Source of the DNA: Lates calcarifer | Lineage: Eukaryota; Chordata; Actinopteri; Centropomidae | NCBI RefSeq assembly: GCF_001640805.2 | Contig: NC_066833.1 | Coordinates: 4,192,471-4,256,470, forward strand | DNA: 64,000 nt | Direction of reading: 5' to 3' | Part shown: one piece after another, positions 27,801 to 36,801 of the stretch | Layout: every line of letters begins with the position of its first letter | How positions within the stretch are numbered: position 1 is the first letter of the stretch | Made by a program: the position numbers and the translations under genes | The notes under the pieces: model-generated | The model's input: the letters and a program-made list of their open reading frames with translations, nothing else | What the model was told of the DNA's origin: nothing | The model's database searches: none

Positions 27801-29608
27801 ACGTCTACAGAAACGTCATGGAAAAGCTGCAAGCTAAAGAGGAGGGTCACAGCTCTGAACACATTCCATATCTCCTCCTCTGCCACAGCTGTGTTTATCA
27901 CGAGCAGTGTTTAATCTCACTGTTTAGCAGTGAGTCAAAATGGCCTGACAGTACAGCCAAAAGAAAAAGGAATGGAGGGATAAAGAGCCGGTGCACTTGC
28001 TGCAAACATCTGTTTTAAGGCATGGCGATGGCTCTCGGATGTGGGCTTGTGTAGTGTTGAGTGCTGGTATTCTCTTCTGTCAGGATGCCATCTCAAGAGT
28101 GGTGTGGTGAAGTGGAAGTTTCACGTATCCAGATAAAGAGGCAGTACCTGACCGTAATTTGACAAGGAGGAGACAGCTCTAACTTATGATGTGATAAAAG
28201 CTCAGCTTTATACCATTAGTATATCATTGATAGGATCTCTTATTTTGCAGAATGTTATTGTTCCTGCAGAATTCCCAATGAATGGGCTGGCTCCATCAGC
28301 AGAAGTACTTTGCTTTTGGTTATTGTTGTGCCTAGTAAGGGAGCTACATCAGAATACATTTAAAGTCAGGTTTGTGTCTCTTTTAGCTCTGTTTTTGGTC
28401 TCCAGCAAGCCCTGAAGGAAGTATCTGGCTCTTTAGCAGCTAAATGTCCCACTATGTCTGTTTGCTGTTTGGTGCTGAACAGGTAATATATAGTAGCTTT
28501 ATCTTTTTTGATTGCCTGCTATGGCTGAAAAGAGCGTTTATGATGCATCTCCTTTCCCATACTAAATGGCTGTGAAACCAAATACACAGGCATGCTTAAT
28601 CTCTCTGAGACAAACCTAATAAGCAGAGGAGAGTTTTGTTTATAGATGGCAGACCTGGTAGCAGCTCCTCAGGACTTGTCAAACAATACCCCCATGTCAA
28701 AGCAGCTGCACTTTCACTCCTTTTATCCACTCTTGCCCTCTGAATGCCCAGGCAGCAGTGCTGTCATTTAAGGACACATTCCCAGAGCTGGTATCGTGAC
28801 TCAGCCACATGCCACTCGTCATGGCAACCTCCACAGACTGAGGTTTGGGAGTGGTGCTCCAGGACTCTCAACCACACAAAAAAGGAATTAATTTGATCAG
28901 TGTCAGCTTTTCCAGTTTAAAAATGGACAGTTCTGCAACATGCAATGAATAATTAAGAAGTGAGACACGTTTATACAAAAATAGAACAGTGGGTTTTTTG
29001 CATGTGTGTTAGTCCAGACAGTGTGTTGCACAACCCTGATGATTAGACAGGATGTTTCCTGTTCACTTCTAGAAGTCTGTGTGACCTCTTTGAGGATCTG
29101 GGTCTAATCATAGGCTCTGTTTTTCTTCTCCTCTGTGTCTGAGGTTGAGTGGCAGCATAATTTTATTGTTCTTATCCCCAACTGTCATTAGTGTTTGTTG
29201 GACAGAAGGAACAGCCACTCCTAGTCAGACAACAGTGATTTCATTTGTTAGTGACCTAATTTCTCAGTCTTCACTCCTCCGTTAGATCATAAGTCTGTCT
29301 TCACTTGAACTCCTTAGAAAGGCAAATGTAATGGCAGTTGTTGGAAAAATGACTGTTGCTTGTAACTGCTTATTTCCAACAGGTATACAGAACAGTACAA
29401 AGGCTTTTTATGAAAGAGCTTAGAGTAATTTCCCTGATGATAGTGACTGCCAGTGTGTGAAACAAAAGACTGAATCATCTTAAAGGATCATTTTTGTATT
29501 TGTATATGTAAATGATTGATGGAATCGATGCAGTATTGAGCAAGAACAGTGTAAAAGGGCCCCTGCGAAAAGCTGCTGCAATGTAATCCAATGGAGAATT
29601 GACTTGTG

Positions 29609-29670
<62 letters not shown>

Positions 29671-32600
29671 CTTTCAGTAATGGAGAAAGTATTCAGATCC
29701 TTTAGGTAAGAGTACCACACAATAACACAAACTAAGCAATCAAGGCAGCAGGTGGCCAGCAACTAACATCTTCTGCTTGGTAAAATTATTGTCTTTGTCA
29801 TTGTGGAGTCTGGGAGTGATACATAGAGATGTTTCTGGTTAAATAAAAAGGATCTTACTCTTTAATAAAAAGGTCTATCTCTGTAGGAATCCTATCCATA
29901 ACACTGTCAGACACTTAAAATAACAATCTGAGCCTGTCATCAAAAAAATGGCAAAAACAAGAACTTAAATAGATGATTGCCCATTGGATCACACTGTAGC
30001 AGCTGTTGCCAGATACACTGTTATTGCTCAATACTGCTCCAATTTTTGTGTCTATCAATCATTTACACCCAAAAATATGGGAATATAAGGCCCAGGTTCA
30101 AAAATACCAGAATAATAAGATCTGAGTGATCTAGGCCTGCAAATAACAGTTATTTCATTATCAGTTAATCTGACGATTCTCAGCATTTTCCTCGACTAAT
30201 GACCTAAAGGATTGGTTATCAATATACTGTAATTACTGTTTAATTTTCTGTGTATCAGTAGAATTGATTAACTGACTAATTGTTTTTAAATGCAGCAATG
30301 TATGTTCCCTAACACTATGTGGTTTTCACAAAGGACTGTGGGGGTTCTAGGCACCTTAATGATGCCATATGCTGCTTTTTACAACAGCTCAGATCCTGTT
30401 GGGAATTCTGTTAGAACAATTTTCCAGCTCAGGATCATCACCACTCACCTATCATTCTACATATTTCCTCTGATACAGAATTCCTGGATTTGACCCGCTT
30501 GAGTCTGCTCTGATAAAGCGTGCCCATCTCTTCTCTGTCCACTCCTTCTCAATCCCTGACAGCAGCTTAATGAATGTGGTCTTTGTGGAGGGTCTTGGAA
30601 CAACTAGTGTGAAATAAGCCTGTTGAGTAAAGCAAGGAGTCAAGGACTCCTCTTGTTTTAGGGTGGCCTGCGGCAGGACGACCGAGACAAATCACAGTTT
30701 CAACAAAGTCCAGTGGGACACGACTTAGTCCCTGAAGGCTTACCTGCTGTTGGATTTATTCCAGTGCAGACAAGTTAATGAGTGCAGTACAAAAGAGGCA
30801 CTTTGCCCTGTGTTGGTAGTAGACGTGGATTAGGTCACTGCTGTAAAACTCCAGCTGCTCTGATTTTTCACTGTTGTAGCACAGAAGGTCAAACTGTTCT
30901 CTCAGGAAGCGGAAACTGTGAGCTTGACTCTCACACTGTAGGAATTACTTTTTTGTCCAGTTATTATTTAGTTATTATTTTTTTAAACAAAGGAGATTTA
31001 AGATAAATTACTCAAAAATTAAAGACCTAATTATTGTTATATTTCTTCTTTTTTTTTTTTTTTTTTTCAGATCATTACAGCTCAGGATAACACACACACT
31101 TACACTGAGGAGACTGACACTGATCACAAATACAGGCAACGTTTAAATGGTTTTTCTTTTCCTTTGTGATGTCCTGGAACACCGACCTCACTCATGCTCT
31201 TGTTGCTGAATGGGAGCAAATTGCTGCAGCCAGGTTCAGAATTTGGTTGAATACTTTCCCAGAGGAACAGAGATCAGCAATTACATACTGGTGCATATTG
31301 GTCCTTTGCACAATGCTTCTGTGGTTGTGGTATTGACTTTTTTGAGTTCATGCCTCAGAACATTTGCAGTTTGTGTTCAGCAGTTTTGCTTTTTTTTCTT
31401 TCTTGTAAATTTCCCCACTGTGAAACTAATAAAGGATTATCTTATCTTATCTGATCTTAAATAAACAAATTCACACTGTTGTCATTCGTACCAGCAGCAG
31501 GCTGCTGCACTCAACTCAGATATGTACTGTTTACTGTCGTTATCACATGATGTCTTTCTAGAGCTGCGACGATTCGTTGATCTAGATAAAATTCATCTGC
31601 AGCTATTGTCATGGTCAAATAATCATTCTTAAAGTGAAAATGCCAAACATTTGTTGTTTCTAGCTTCTCAGATGTAATGATTTGAATGAGTTTGTGCTAA
31701 CATCCTCTTTACTCTTCTCTTGTCCAGGTCATGGAGAATGTCACTGCGGCGAGTGTAAATGCCACGCTGGTTACATTGGCGACAACTGTAACTGTTCCAC
31801 GGAGACGTCGTCCTGCATCTCAGATGATGGACAGATGTGCAGCGGGCGAGGTAACTGCGTGTGCGGCCGCTGTCAGTGCACTGAGCCAGGGGCCTTTGGA
31901 GATACCTGTGAAAAATGCCCCACCTGCCCCGATGCCTGTGGCACTAAAAGGTAAAGTCTGAGCGCTTCACATCACGGAGGAATTAGCATGTATATTTTTT
32001 GTGATGATTCTGTCAGTTGATGGTAAAGATAGATGGTTCTGTGTTGGAGACAAAAAGTGAAAAATTGTAAAAACATGCAGCAGTTTAACTTGAAGGGACC
32101 TGCTTCAGTGATGAGACGCAGTCAGGCAGGCAAACAGGGAAAAGGTCAAATCATCAAACACATCGAGTCCAAAACTAAAGTCATAAGCCTCGCATAACTC
32201 ACTCACTGATGGACTTATCTAAGCTTTGATGACACAGTCATAAGAGGGCTGTTCAGATAACTCTCATGCCATTTGTGACCTCAAGAAGTGAAACTGTTGC
32301 CCTGCCATTTGAACTTGCATCATTCAGTATGGCAGCTCAGGCTCTTTGAGGTTGGGGTTAAATGCCTATCAGACGTCTAGTAAAGAGAATGGTCTTCTGT
32401 GAGGGCAGGGTTACTGCTGTGTCCTCTCAACGCGCCTCCTTATATACACATGGCTCCAGTTTTCCAAGGCAGAGGCAGTCTGTATGGAACAACCTTTGAT
32501 CCCTTGAGCAGACTAGACTCAGAGACAGACTGCTTTGACAGTAATGTGTGTTCATGTTTGTGGCAAGAGCCAACCAAATATTTGTGATTTGTTTTTTGTG

Positions 32601-33749
32601 CAGATCCGGGGGGTTTTGAGCTCAGGAATGTTCAGGGATGTCCTCAATGTACCAATGCCAAATCCAATTAAATATAATATTTTTGTTATATGGATATATT
32701 TTTTCTTTCATAATACAACTGCACAATGTATTCAAATTCAAAAGCAGTTTAAATATTTGACAGCTCTGCATTAGCAAGATACAGGATGCATCACATCTTT
32801 TTGTTGCGTTTTTGTATTGTTATATATCATACACTCAGTTGGCAGTTTATTAGGCACGCCTAGCCAAATACAGTCTAACACAACCACCCTGTAATAAATC
32901 TGAGGAGAGCGGAGTGTCACTGTGAATCTGTTGTGGCTGAAAGCCTCGGACAGAAGTTGCACAGCCTCTTTTCATCGGTAAAATGCCCCTGAAGCTCAGA
33001 GTGACTGTGCTGACATCGCTCACTGATGCAAACACTGAACCATCAGTAACTGAAATCACCGGCTGCAGTTTATTTATATTGTGTGCTGCACGGTTCACCC
33101 ACTGATGAGTTGCTTACAACTTTCTGCTGAGATTCCCAGTGGACATTTTCAACAGCTGATGCACTCAGAGCCAAAATAACAAGCAGCATTATAATAACAA
33201 ACTTAGAGGATTGCTCATATTGATTGCTAGCTCATAAATGCAGATAAAAAGAAGGAGAGTATAAACTGTGCTTGTTTTTTTCCTCTGAACCTCTTCTCCT
33301 CTGCTTCAGGGAGTGTATCGAGTGCCGGCTTTTCAACTCAGGACGAATCGCAGACAACCAGACTTGCCAGCGCCTGTGCAAGGATGAAATCATCACTGTG
33401 GAGACCCTCAGTGAGAACACACTCATGCTACACACACAGCAAACAGACCAGCTGGCTGGCAGAGAAAAGTATTCAACATCTGTAGCATCTGCAACAGTTT
33501 CGTTTTTCATATTACATACCTCCGTGACTGTCACTTTTTATTACACTATTGTTATTGTGGGGCCCTGGCAAAGTACAGTAAGACGTCATGAGATATATTT
33601 AACACCTCTTGTGTGAGACGGCACATACAGACATTCACAGGGGCCAAACAGCATGCTGACATTCCAAGAATAACCAAATTTTATATATTCATATTTAAAA
33701 ATGGCAAAATGTGTGTGAACACATGAATGTAATCAAGCAGTTACAAAAA

Positions 33750-33784
<35 letters not shown>

Positions 33785-36700
33785 TGCTACTTGCCTTACA
33801 TACAGTCCTAACAGAATTATGCTATGGTACTGAATTAAAATCTGGGGCAGTTGTGTCTGGAGAGGCTGTAGCTCAGTTGGTGGAGCAGGTCAGGCATGAA
33901 TCTTGAATCAAAAGGCTGGTGATTTGTCTCTGATGTCCAAGCATCGAAGTGTCCTTGAGCAAGACACTGAAACCCAAATGTCTCCCATTTAAATGCCTAA
34001 GCCCAAGTGTTTTTACACACAGAAAGCTTTTCAACTGTGTTTTTCACGCACAACTGACTGAACAGATAAACTCCTACTGTAATGGTTCCAGTCAACACAG
34101 CTCACTTTTCACTCACACCATATGCACAAATGTAACCTTTTCCTGCATTTTACCCACACAACCAGTGATCGTGTGCAGGTGACGTTACCTGACATGTTAG
34201 TATGTTGATGTTAGCATTTAGCTCAAAGCGCAGCTCTGCCTCATACAGGTGTTAGAATGGCTGCAGACACATCTTTCCTTGTTTAAGACCCCCCACCTCT
34301 GTGATTAGTCATGACAGCATACAAAGTGTGCACTGGTCATTCATGTCCTGGATGTTTATATTATTATGTGGCAGGTGGCACTCTGGGCGGCTCTCAGCTC
34401 CACAGGCACCCTCACTCCACACAGCAGGAAACAACAGCCACCCCCAGCCAAACCCCTTATTTGGTTCAAAGAGTTGAGTCCAATCTACTCAAGTCCAATT
34501 TACTATGAGTGTTTCAGTCTCTAAGGCTGGGAGTCAGGAGATGTTTAGGAATGTATCAATAAGTGCACAGTGATTTATGGCCATTTGTGGCACTGAGATG
34601 CTGCATTGCTTTGCACAGAGGAGATAAAGGGGACTGTCGGTCATGTGTTTAGTTATAGAGGCTATTATAAGACCATTCCATATTGGCCCAGCATGGCCCT
34701 GGCCCAGATCTTACGTGTTTCATCGCATTCCCCACTAGTTCAGCCATCTGACTGGCCTTAATGGACTCCACATGTACATTCCAGATACTTTGTGCATGAA
34801 ATAAAGTGGGAGGGGTTGATGGGGGGGACTGAGCACAGGGAGGGGTGGACCAGGGCAGTCTGACCTCACCCACCCTCATGAGCTTTTCAGACTTTTTGGG
34901 TGATGAAGATTGACTGAAAACAAGGGCACCCAGAATATCTGAGTCTCAATCAGGGAATGCATTTTTTGTGATATCACAGCAAAGAAATTCAGGCTATGTG
35001 ACAAGTGTTCTCTGTTTTCCCTGAGCATGACATTCCCCATTGATTTTACCTCATCTTTTTCTCTCTTTGCTCCTGAATCTGAAGCCAAACTTTGATCTGA
35101 TGATAATATTAATGGTATCACCTCCCTCAAATTAAGACATAAAAATGAGAAATGTATAGTTCTTTGCCCAATTAGAAGAATTTTCCATAAATTAACATAA
35201 AGAGCAAAGAAGCATGAAGATAGTAAGCAAAAACAAGTCAATAAAAGTGACCTTTAGTGAACTCAACACGTTGTTTGGGAGGCTGTTCTTGCTCTCCAGC
35301 ATGCTGTTGTCATTTGGTTTTGTTCATTATTTTTTATAGTGTGTTTCTAGGTCATTTTCCTGCCTTTTCTCCATGTAGTCCTTTCAACGTAATAAGCCCT
35401 AGGAAGAAATTTACTTCCAAGTGACTGAAGCTGAGTGCGTTTCTCTGTTTTCCCTCTCAGAAACTGACGACCCCGGTGCTGTGCTTTGTCTGTATAAGAC
35501 AGATAATGATTGTGTCATGAAATTCACATATTCTGAGCACGTCAGTGGACTGTCCATCCTCGCAGCGCTTCAAGAGCCAGGTCAGTACTTTCAACAACAA
35601 CAAATGATGTATTCTTTCCTTTTTAACCACAGTGGGTTTTAGCTCAGAATTTGACACCTGCTAAGAGTCAGGTTCCTTTTAATTAATTTTATATGACGAA
35701 TAACTTGTACAGATTCTACAGTACAGATGATTCTTTCCATGCTGGCTACTATCAGAGCATGTGGGGATTAATAAATACACATTCTCCAAATTCAGCCAGT
35801 CACATCACTGCATTTATATCTCTGAAACAGCTGTGCCAATCAAAGCGAAGCATGAAAACAACAGTTCAACAAATGGGGAAGAGAACAGCAGAGCAGCATG
35901 AGAGGAACACACAGCATCAGATGTGGTGTTGTATAATCTGATACAAGAATATATTATCAAATGCTGATTTAAAAACAGCAAAAAAAAAAAAAAAAAAGTT
36001 AGGCAAATATGCTTCAGGCAGAAGATTTATCAAAACATCTCTCCTGCTGCCTTCAAATGGTTTGTTTAATGAACTAAAGGAGAAACAGCTGTGAATAACA
36101 GTTATAGATAGTTACAGATAAATGCAGACTGTTTTCCTGATGTTGCTTATCTAAATGCAGTCCCTGGTTTATTTATATTGGAACACCTGAAACATACGTG
36201 GTTCTGAGATGCTAACAGCTCACTTGGCACTATCTCATTTGAACAAACCTCCCATCTGTTTGCGGTTCTCCTCTCACCTGTGCACTGTGCGCGCTGCACT
36301 GGACACCACACAGACAGGCAAAGCCAATTCCAAATTCAGGGAAATGCCAAACTGTTGGAGTGCTGCTCACACTGATGGTTGTGCCCTCCATGTATAAATT
36401 TACCTCTCCCCATATCAGAGTGTGGTGGCGGGCCAGATGCCCTGACGGTGCTGCTGGCCGTGGTCGGCAGCATCCTGCTGGTGGGAGTTGTGCTGCTCGC
36501 TGTGTGGAAGTTGGTCATTACTATTCATGACCGGAGAGAGTTTGCACGCTTCCAAAGCGCACGCTCACGTGCCCGATACGAGATGGTAAGGATGATCTTC
36601 CTCACCATTTCCTTACATTTTGTTTGGACATCGTTTACCATTTCTCCAAGTACCAGAAATGCGAGGCTCATAATCAAATGCCTTCTGTTTCTCTCACAAT

Positions 36701-36801
36701 CTCAGGCCTCCAACCCTCTGTACAAGCAGCCTGTCTCTACACATTTTGTAGAAACAGATTTCAACATGTATGGGAAGTCCTACAACGGAGGGGTCCACTG
36801 A
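626..36801 (+). CDS. itgb5: Integrin beta-5 subunit, 3' part of gene (ten coding exons, 5' end outside window)
   Basis: Joined exons 626-721, 831-920, 3092-3226, 10348-10522, 11541-11795, 31728-31950, 33310-33410, 35461-35580, 36419-36585 and 36706-36801 give one 1458-nt frame, 485 residues plus stop, with all phases matching at GT-AG junctions. In order it holds the end of the beta-I domain, the hybrid domain, four Cys-rich I-EGF modules (about residues 155-325), the beta-tail domain, a transmembrane helix (about 407-430) and a 55-residue tail with HDRREF (435-440) and NPLY (457-460). The tail segment [14 protein letters not shown] and the ending KSYNG are, as I recall them, beta-5 hallmarks rather than beta-3, beta-6 or beta-7. 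Beta-5 pairs with alpha-V at the plasma membrane and binds RGD ligands such as vitronectin. About 300 N-terminal residues (signal peptide, PSI, most of beta-I) are missing because the gene starts upstream of the window. Confidence 0.95.
831..920 (+). CDS. itgb5: itgb5 coding exon: beta-I to hybrid junction
   Basis: 30 residues, phase 0 in and out, beginning [14 protein letters not shown] (NFT is a potential N-glycosylation site) and ending IQLIITAYN. The acceptor is the less usual gcaaag; the donor gtgagt is strong. Confidence 0.92.
921..3091 (+). other. itgb5 intron
   Basis: 2.2-kb intron. Apart from an interspersed repeat copy at about 1575-1975 I see no exon or RNA gene. Short open frames here lack conserved domains. 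Confidence 0.8.
1575..1975 (+). repeat. Interspersed repeat, CTTTACTCACTAAGAGC family, copy 1
   Basis: The core ttcctttactcactaagagc followed by gctgtctccagcggtg recurs at 48235-48265 in the same orientation and reverse-complemented near 46905 and 50880. The left end reads aagatgctacatgtaag. Old non-coding teleost repeat; class not identified. Confidence 0.6.
3092..3226 (+). CDS. itgb5: itgb5 coding exon: hybrid domain
   Basis: 45 residues, phase 0 in and out, [16 protein letters not shown] through LKIGDT, with the Cys pair of the hybrid domain (ATCQDG and RKCADL). Acceptor ctcctcag, donor gtgagt. Confidence 0.93.
3530..4055 (+). mobile_element. Possible solo LTR remnant
   Basis: About 500 bases with LTR-like layout: a TGTTG start, then an AATAAA signal at 3964-3969 followed by ttcggactcttcgttgatca and a CA-rich end. 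No internal retroelement coding sequence or second LTR is seen nearby. No target-site duplication was established, so this is tentative. Confidence 0.3.
4585..4665 (+). repeat. Short GTGTGCC-type interspersed repeat
   Basis: cccaaccagtgtgccacagc followed by gtgtgccgtggaagattatc resembles a repeat found widely in vertebrates whose hallmark is paired GTGTGCCG words and GGAAATTATCC. Confidence 0.45.
5147..5570 (+). repeat. CTTTCAGTGGTGG family, copy A
   Basis: A roughly 420-base element. Shared words, in order: actcagatcctttacataggt, aataacacaaacaaact, gtcaatggagtctggtag, ctatctctgtaggaattct, gtcagacactta, gcaaaaa, taaggcccaggtt. Copies B-E follow at 10.8, 18.7, 29.7 and 38.4 kb. Typical of fish repeats beginning GTGGAGGAAGTATTCAGATC; class not certain (non-autonomous DNA element likely). 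Confidence 0.7.
8943..8966 (+). repeat. (GTCT)n microsatellite
   Basis: Five or more tandem GTCT units. Confidence 0.85.
10348..10522 (+). CDS. itgb5: itgb5 coding exon: hybrid domain end and start of I-EGF1
   Basis: 175 nt, leaving one base of a Gly codon for the next exon. It begins [16 protein letters not shown] and ends with the CDCGCS motif that opens the Cys-rich stalk. Acceptor tgtgtag, donor gtagtt. Confidence 0.93.
10795..10955 (+). repeat. CTTTCAGTGGTGG family, copy B (truncated)
   Basis: tgactttcagtggtggaaga then tattcagatcctttacataa, acacaaacaaacc and gtttttgtcaatgg; only the first third of the element is recognisable. Confidence 0.7.
11541..11795 (+). CDS. itgb5: itgb5 coding exon: I-EGF1 to I-EGF2
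   Basis: 255 nt. It starts by completing the Gly codon of [10 protein letters not shown] and carries the regularly spaced Cys of two I-EGF modules, including [12 protein letters not shown] and FCECDDFSC. It ends after LCS with one base of the next Gly codon. Donor gtagga. The 19.9-kb intron follows. Confidence 0.95.
14234..14393. repeat. Imperfect inverted repeat (about 46-base arms)
   Basis: The left arm 14234-14279 (starts tttgacaaaacaacctcaac) matches the reverse complement of the right arm 14346-14393 (ends gaggctgttttgtcaaa) with roughly six mismatches and a one-base gap; the loop is about 66 bases. Could be a MITE-like element or a long hairpin. Confidence 0.65.
17334..17359 (+). repeat. 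(GT)n microsatellite
   Basis: Uninterrupted GT dinucleotides within the 19.9-kb itgb5 intron. Confidence 0.95.
18484..18600 (+). repeat. GAGATGCACCGATCC-type teleost repeat
   Basis: tagagatgcaccgatccaac followed by repeated ggtact/cagtac words resembles a common fish repeat with this exact opening. Decayed fragment. Confidence 0.5.
18664..18965 (+). repeat. CTTTCAGTGGTGG family, copy C
   Basis: tgtgactttcagtagtggag, tattcagatcctttactt, gtcaatggagtctggtag, ataatgtcagacac, caaaaacaagcactttagtg in the same order as copy A. Confidence 0.7.
20362..20430 (+). repeat. AGCTAAAGAGCCAG family, copy 1
   Basis: tttagcagctaaagagccag followed by agatatttcctccaggag and ggtggagaccaaaaacagag. The same words recur at 28.4, 43.4, 48.0, 49.9 and 54.4 kb. 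Well-known teleost repeat by appearance; class not identified. Confidence 0.65.
21817..21856 (+). repeat. (CA)n microsatellite
   Basis: CA dinucleotides with one interrupting T, in the large itgb5 intron. Confidence 0.95.
22095..22325 (+). repeat. Teleost repeat (AGGAAACAGGCTTATT ... TTGTTTAATCC type)
   Basis: accattttaggaaacaggct, tacatgacaagatcgatatc, aggaaacagctagtg, cgcattgtatcttgcttgtt and taatccatacacaaac follow the order of a very common fish repeat remembered with GGGAAATACGCTTATT and GGAAACAGCTAGCCTGG. Decayed. Confidence 0.6.
26765..26885 (+). repeat. GGAGGTTATGTTTTCACC repeat, copy 1
   Basis: gggaggttatgttctcaccc, attgcacaaaaagtac and aaacttggtggagagatggg. The second copy at 41.27 kb has the same order. 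Confidence 0.65.
28375..28455 (-). repeat. AGCTAAAGAGCCAG family, copy 2
   Basis: tttagctctgtttttggtct and tggctctttagcagctaaat are reverse complements of copy 1. Confidence 0.65.
29605..29669 (+). repeat. (GT)n microsatellite, 65 bases
   Basis: GT repeats with one interruption near 29632, abutting the left end of repeat copy D. Confidence 0.95.
29660..30112 (+). repeat. CTTTCAGTGGTGG family, copy D (most complete)
   Basis: Runs from gtgtgactttcagtaatgg to ataaggcccaggttc. Its left end merges directly into a 65-base GT microsatellite. Confidence 0.7.
30140..30292 (+). repeat. GGGCTGCAACTAAC family, copy 1
   Basis: ggcctgcaaataacagttat, cattatcagttaatctgacg, tcgactaatgacc; resembles the fish repeat rich in GATTAATC words. 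Other copies at 31.6, 37.9, 57.5 and 63.5 kb. Confidence 0.5.
31160..31268 (+). mobile_element. Tc1-like transposase fragment
   Basis: cgacctcactcatgctcttg, tgctgaatgggagcaaatt and ctttcccagaggaacag match the 3' coding part of Tc1-like transposases as I remember them (ALVAEW region). A short dead fragment, with no open frame over the element. Confidence 0.5.
31559..31680 (+). repeat. GGGCTGCAACTAAC family, copy 2
   Basis: agagctgcgacgattcgttg, aaataatcattc and gaaaatgccaaacatttg, then cttctcagatgtaatgattt; ends 47 bases before the I-EGF3 exon. Confidence 0.55.
31728..31950 (+). CDS. itgb5: itgb5 coding exon: I-EGF3 and I-EGF4
   Basis: 223 nt. Begins [20 protein letters not shown], a stretch I recall as essentially identical in human beta-5, and continues through [14 protein letters not shown] to [11 protein letters not shown]. 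It ends with AG of a split Arg codon. Acceptor cttgtccag, donor gtaaag. Confidence 0.96.
31951..33309 (+). other. itgb5 intron
   Basis: 1.36-kb intron. A repeat beginning near 32828 (see separate entry) fills part of it. Nothing else recognised. Confidence 0.75.
32828..33110 (+). repeat. CACTCAGTGGCCACTTTATTAGG-type repeat (right end uncertain)
   Basis: cactcagttggcagtttatt, aggcacgcctagc, cagtctaacacaaccaccct and gtaataaatc match a widespread fish repeat end. The extent beyond about 32900 is a guess. Confidence 0.5.
33310..33410 (+). CDS. itgb5: itgb5 coding exon: start of beta-tail domain
   Basis: 101 nt completing the Arg codon and reading [19 protein letters not shown] to [11 protein letters not shown] is a potential N-glycosylation site. 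Acceptor gcttcag, donor gtgaga. Phases agree with both neighbours. Confidence 0.9.
33754..33782 (+). repeat. Poly-A tract, 29 bases
   Basis: Uninterrupted A run in an itgb5 intron; could be a retroelement tail, but no body is recognised to its left. Confidence 0.9.
33861..34010 (+). mobile_element. tRNA-derived SINE fragment
   Basis: aggctgtagctcagttggtg and gagcaggtc form a tRNA-like head with a good polymerase III A box (TGTAGCTCAGTTGG); the B box is decayed. gtccttgagcaagacactga is the SINE core typical of fish. Not a functional tRNA gene: it cannot fold a complete cloverleaf. Confidence 0.6.
35461..35580 (+). CDS. itgb5: itgb5 coding exon: beta-tail domain
   Basis: 120 nt. After a split Lys codon it reads [19 protein letters not shown] and on to LQEP, the membrane-proximal beta-tail domain with its Cys pair. 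It ends with the first base of a Glu codon. Acceptor ccctctcag, donor gtcagt. Confidence 0.9.
35581..36418 (+). other. itgb5 intron
   Basis: 0.84-kb intron with a poly-A run at 35982-35998. Nothing else recognised. Confidence 0.75.
36419..36585 (+). CDS. itgb5: itgb5 coding exon: transmembrane helix and proximal tail
   Basis: 167 nt. After ECGGGPDA comes a roughly 24-residue hydrophobic helix ([13 protein letters not shown] onward), then [16 protein letters not shown], the membrane-proximal KLxxxxHDRRE motif that binds talin and clasps the alpha subunit, then RSRARYEM. Acceptor catatcag, donor gtaagg. Confidence 0.96.
36706..36801 (+). CDS. itgb5: itgb5 last coding exon: cytoplasmic NPLY tail and stop
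   Basis: 31 codons plus TGA. It starts [14 protein letters not shown], giving the membrane-proximal NPxY motif bound by talin and Dab2-type PTB domains, and ends GKSYNGGVH. The second, kindlin-type motif reads GKSY rather than the NKSY I recall for mammalian beta-5. Confidence 0.95.
   Translation, partial: ASNPLYKQPVSTHFVETDFNMYGKSYNGGVH

Larger units (their letters stand above)
11796..31727 (+). other. 19.9-kb itgb5 intron between I-EGF2 and I-EGF3 exons
   Basis: Very long intron for a fish gene. It holds the repeats listed separately (18.5, 18.7, 20.4, 22.1, 26.8, 28.4, 29.7, 30.1, 31.2 and 31.6 kb), three CA/GT microsatellites, poly-T tracts (18121-18147, 23566-23590, 31050-31069) and an inverted repeat at 14.2-14.4 kb. 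I found no nested gene: its open frames are short and unlike known proteins. Confidence 0.75.
33411..35460 (+). other. itgb5 intron
   Basis: 2-kb intron with a 29-base poly-A run (33754-33782) and a tRNA-derived SINE-like segment (about 33861-34010). No exon seen. Confidence 0.75.

Noticed and set aside
33863..33935. tRNA-gene-like sequence with a good A box
   Set aside because: The B box and acceptor-stem pairing are missing, and it continues into a SINE core, so it is a SINE fragment and not a tRNA gene.
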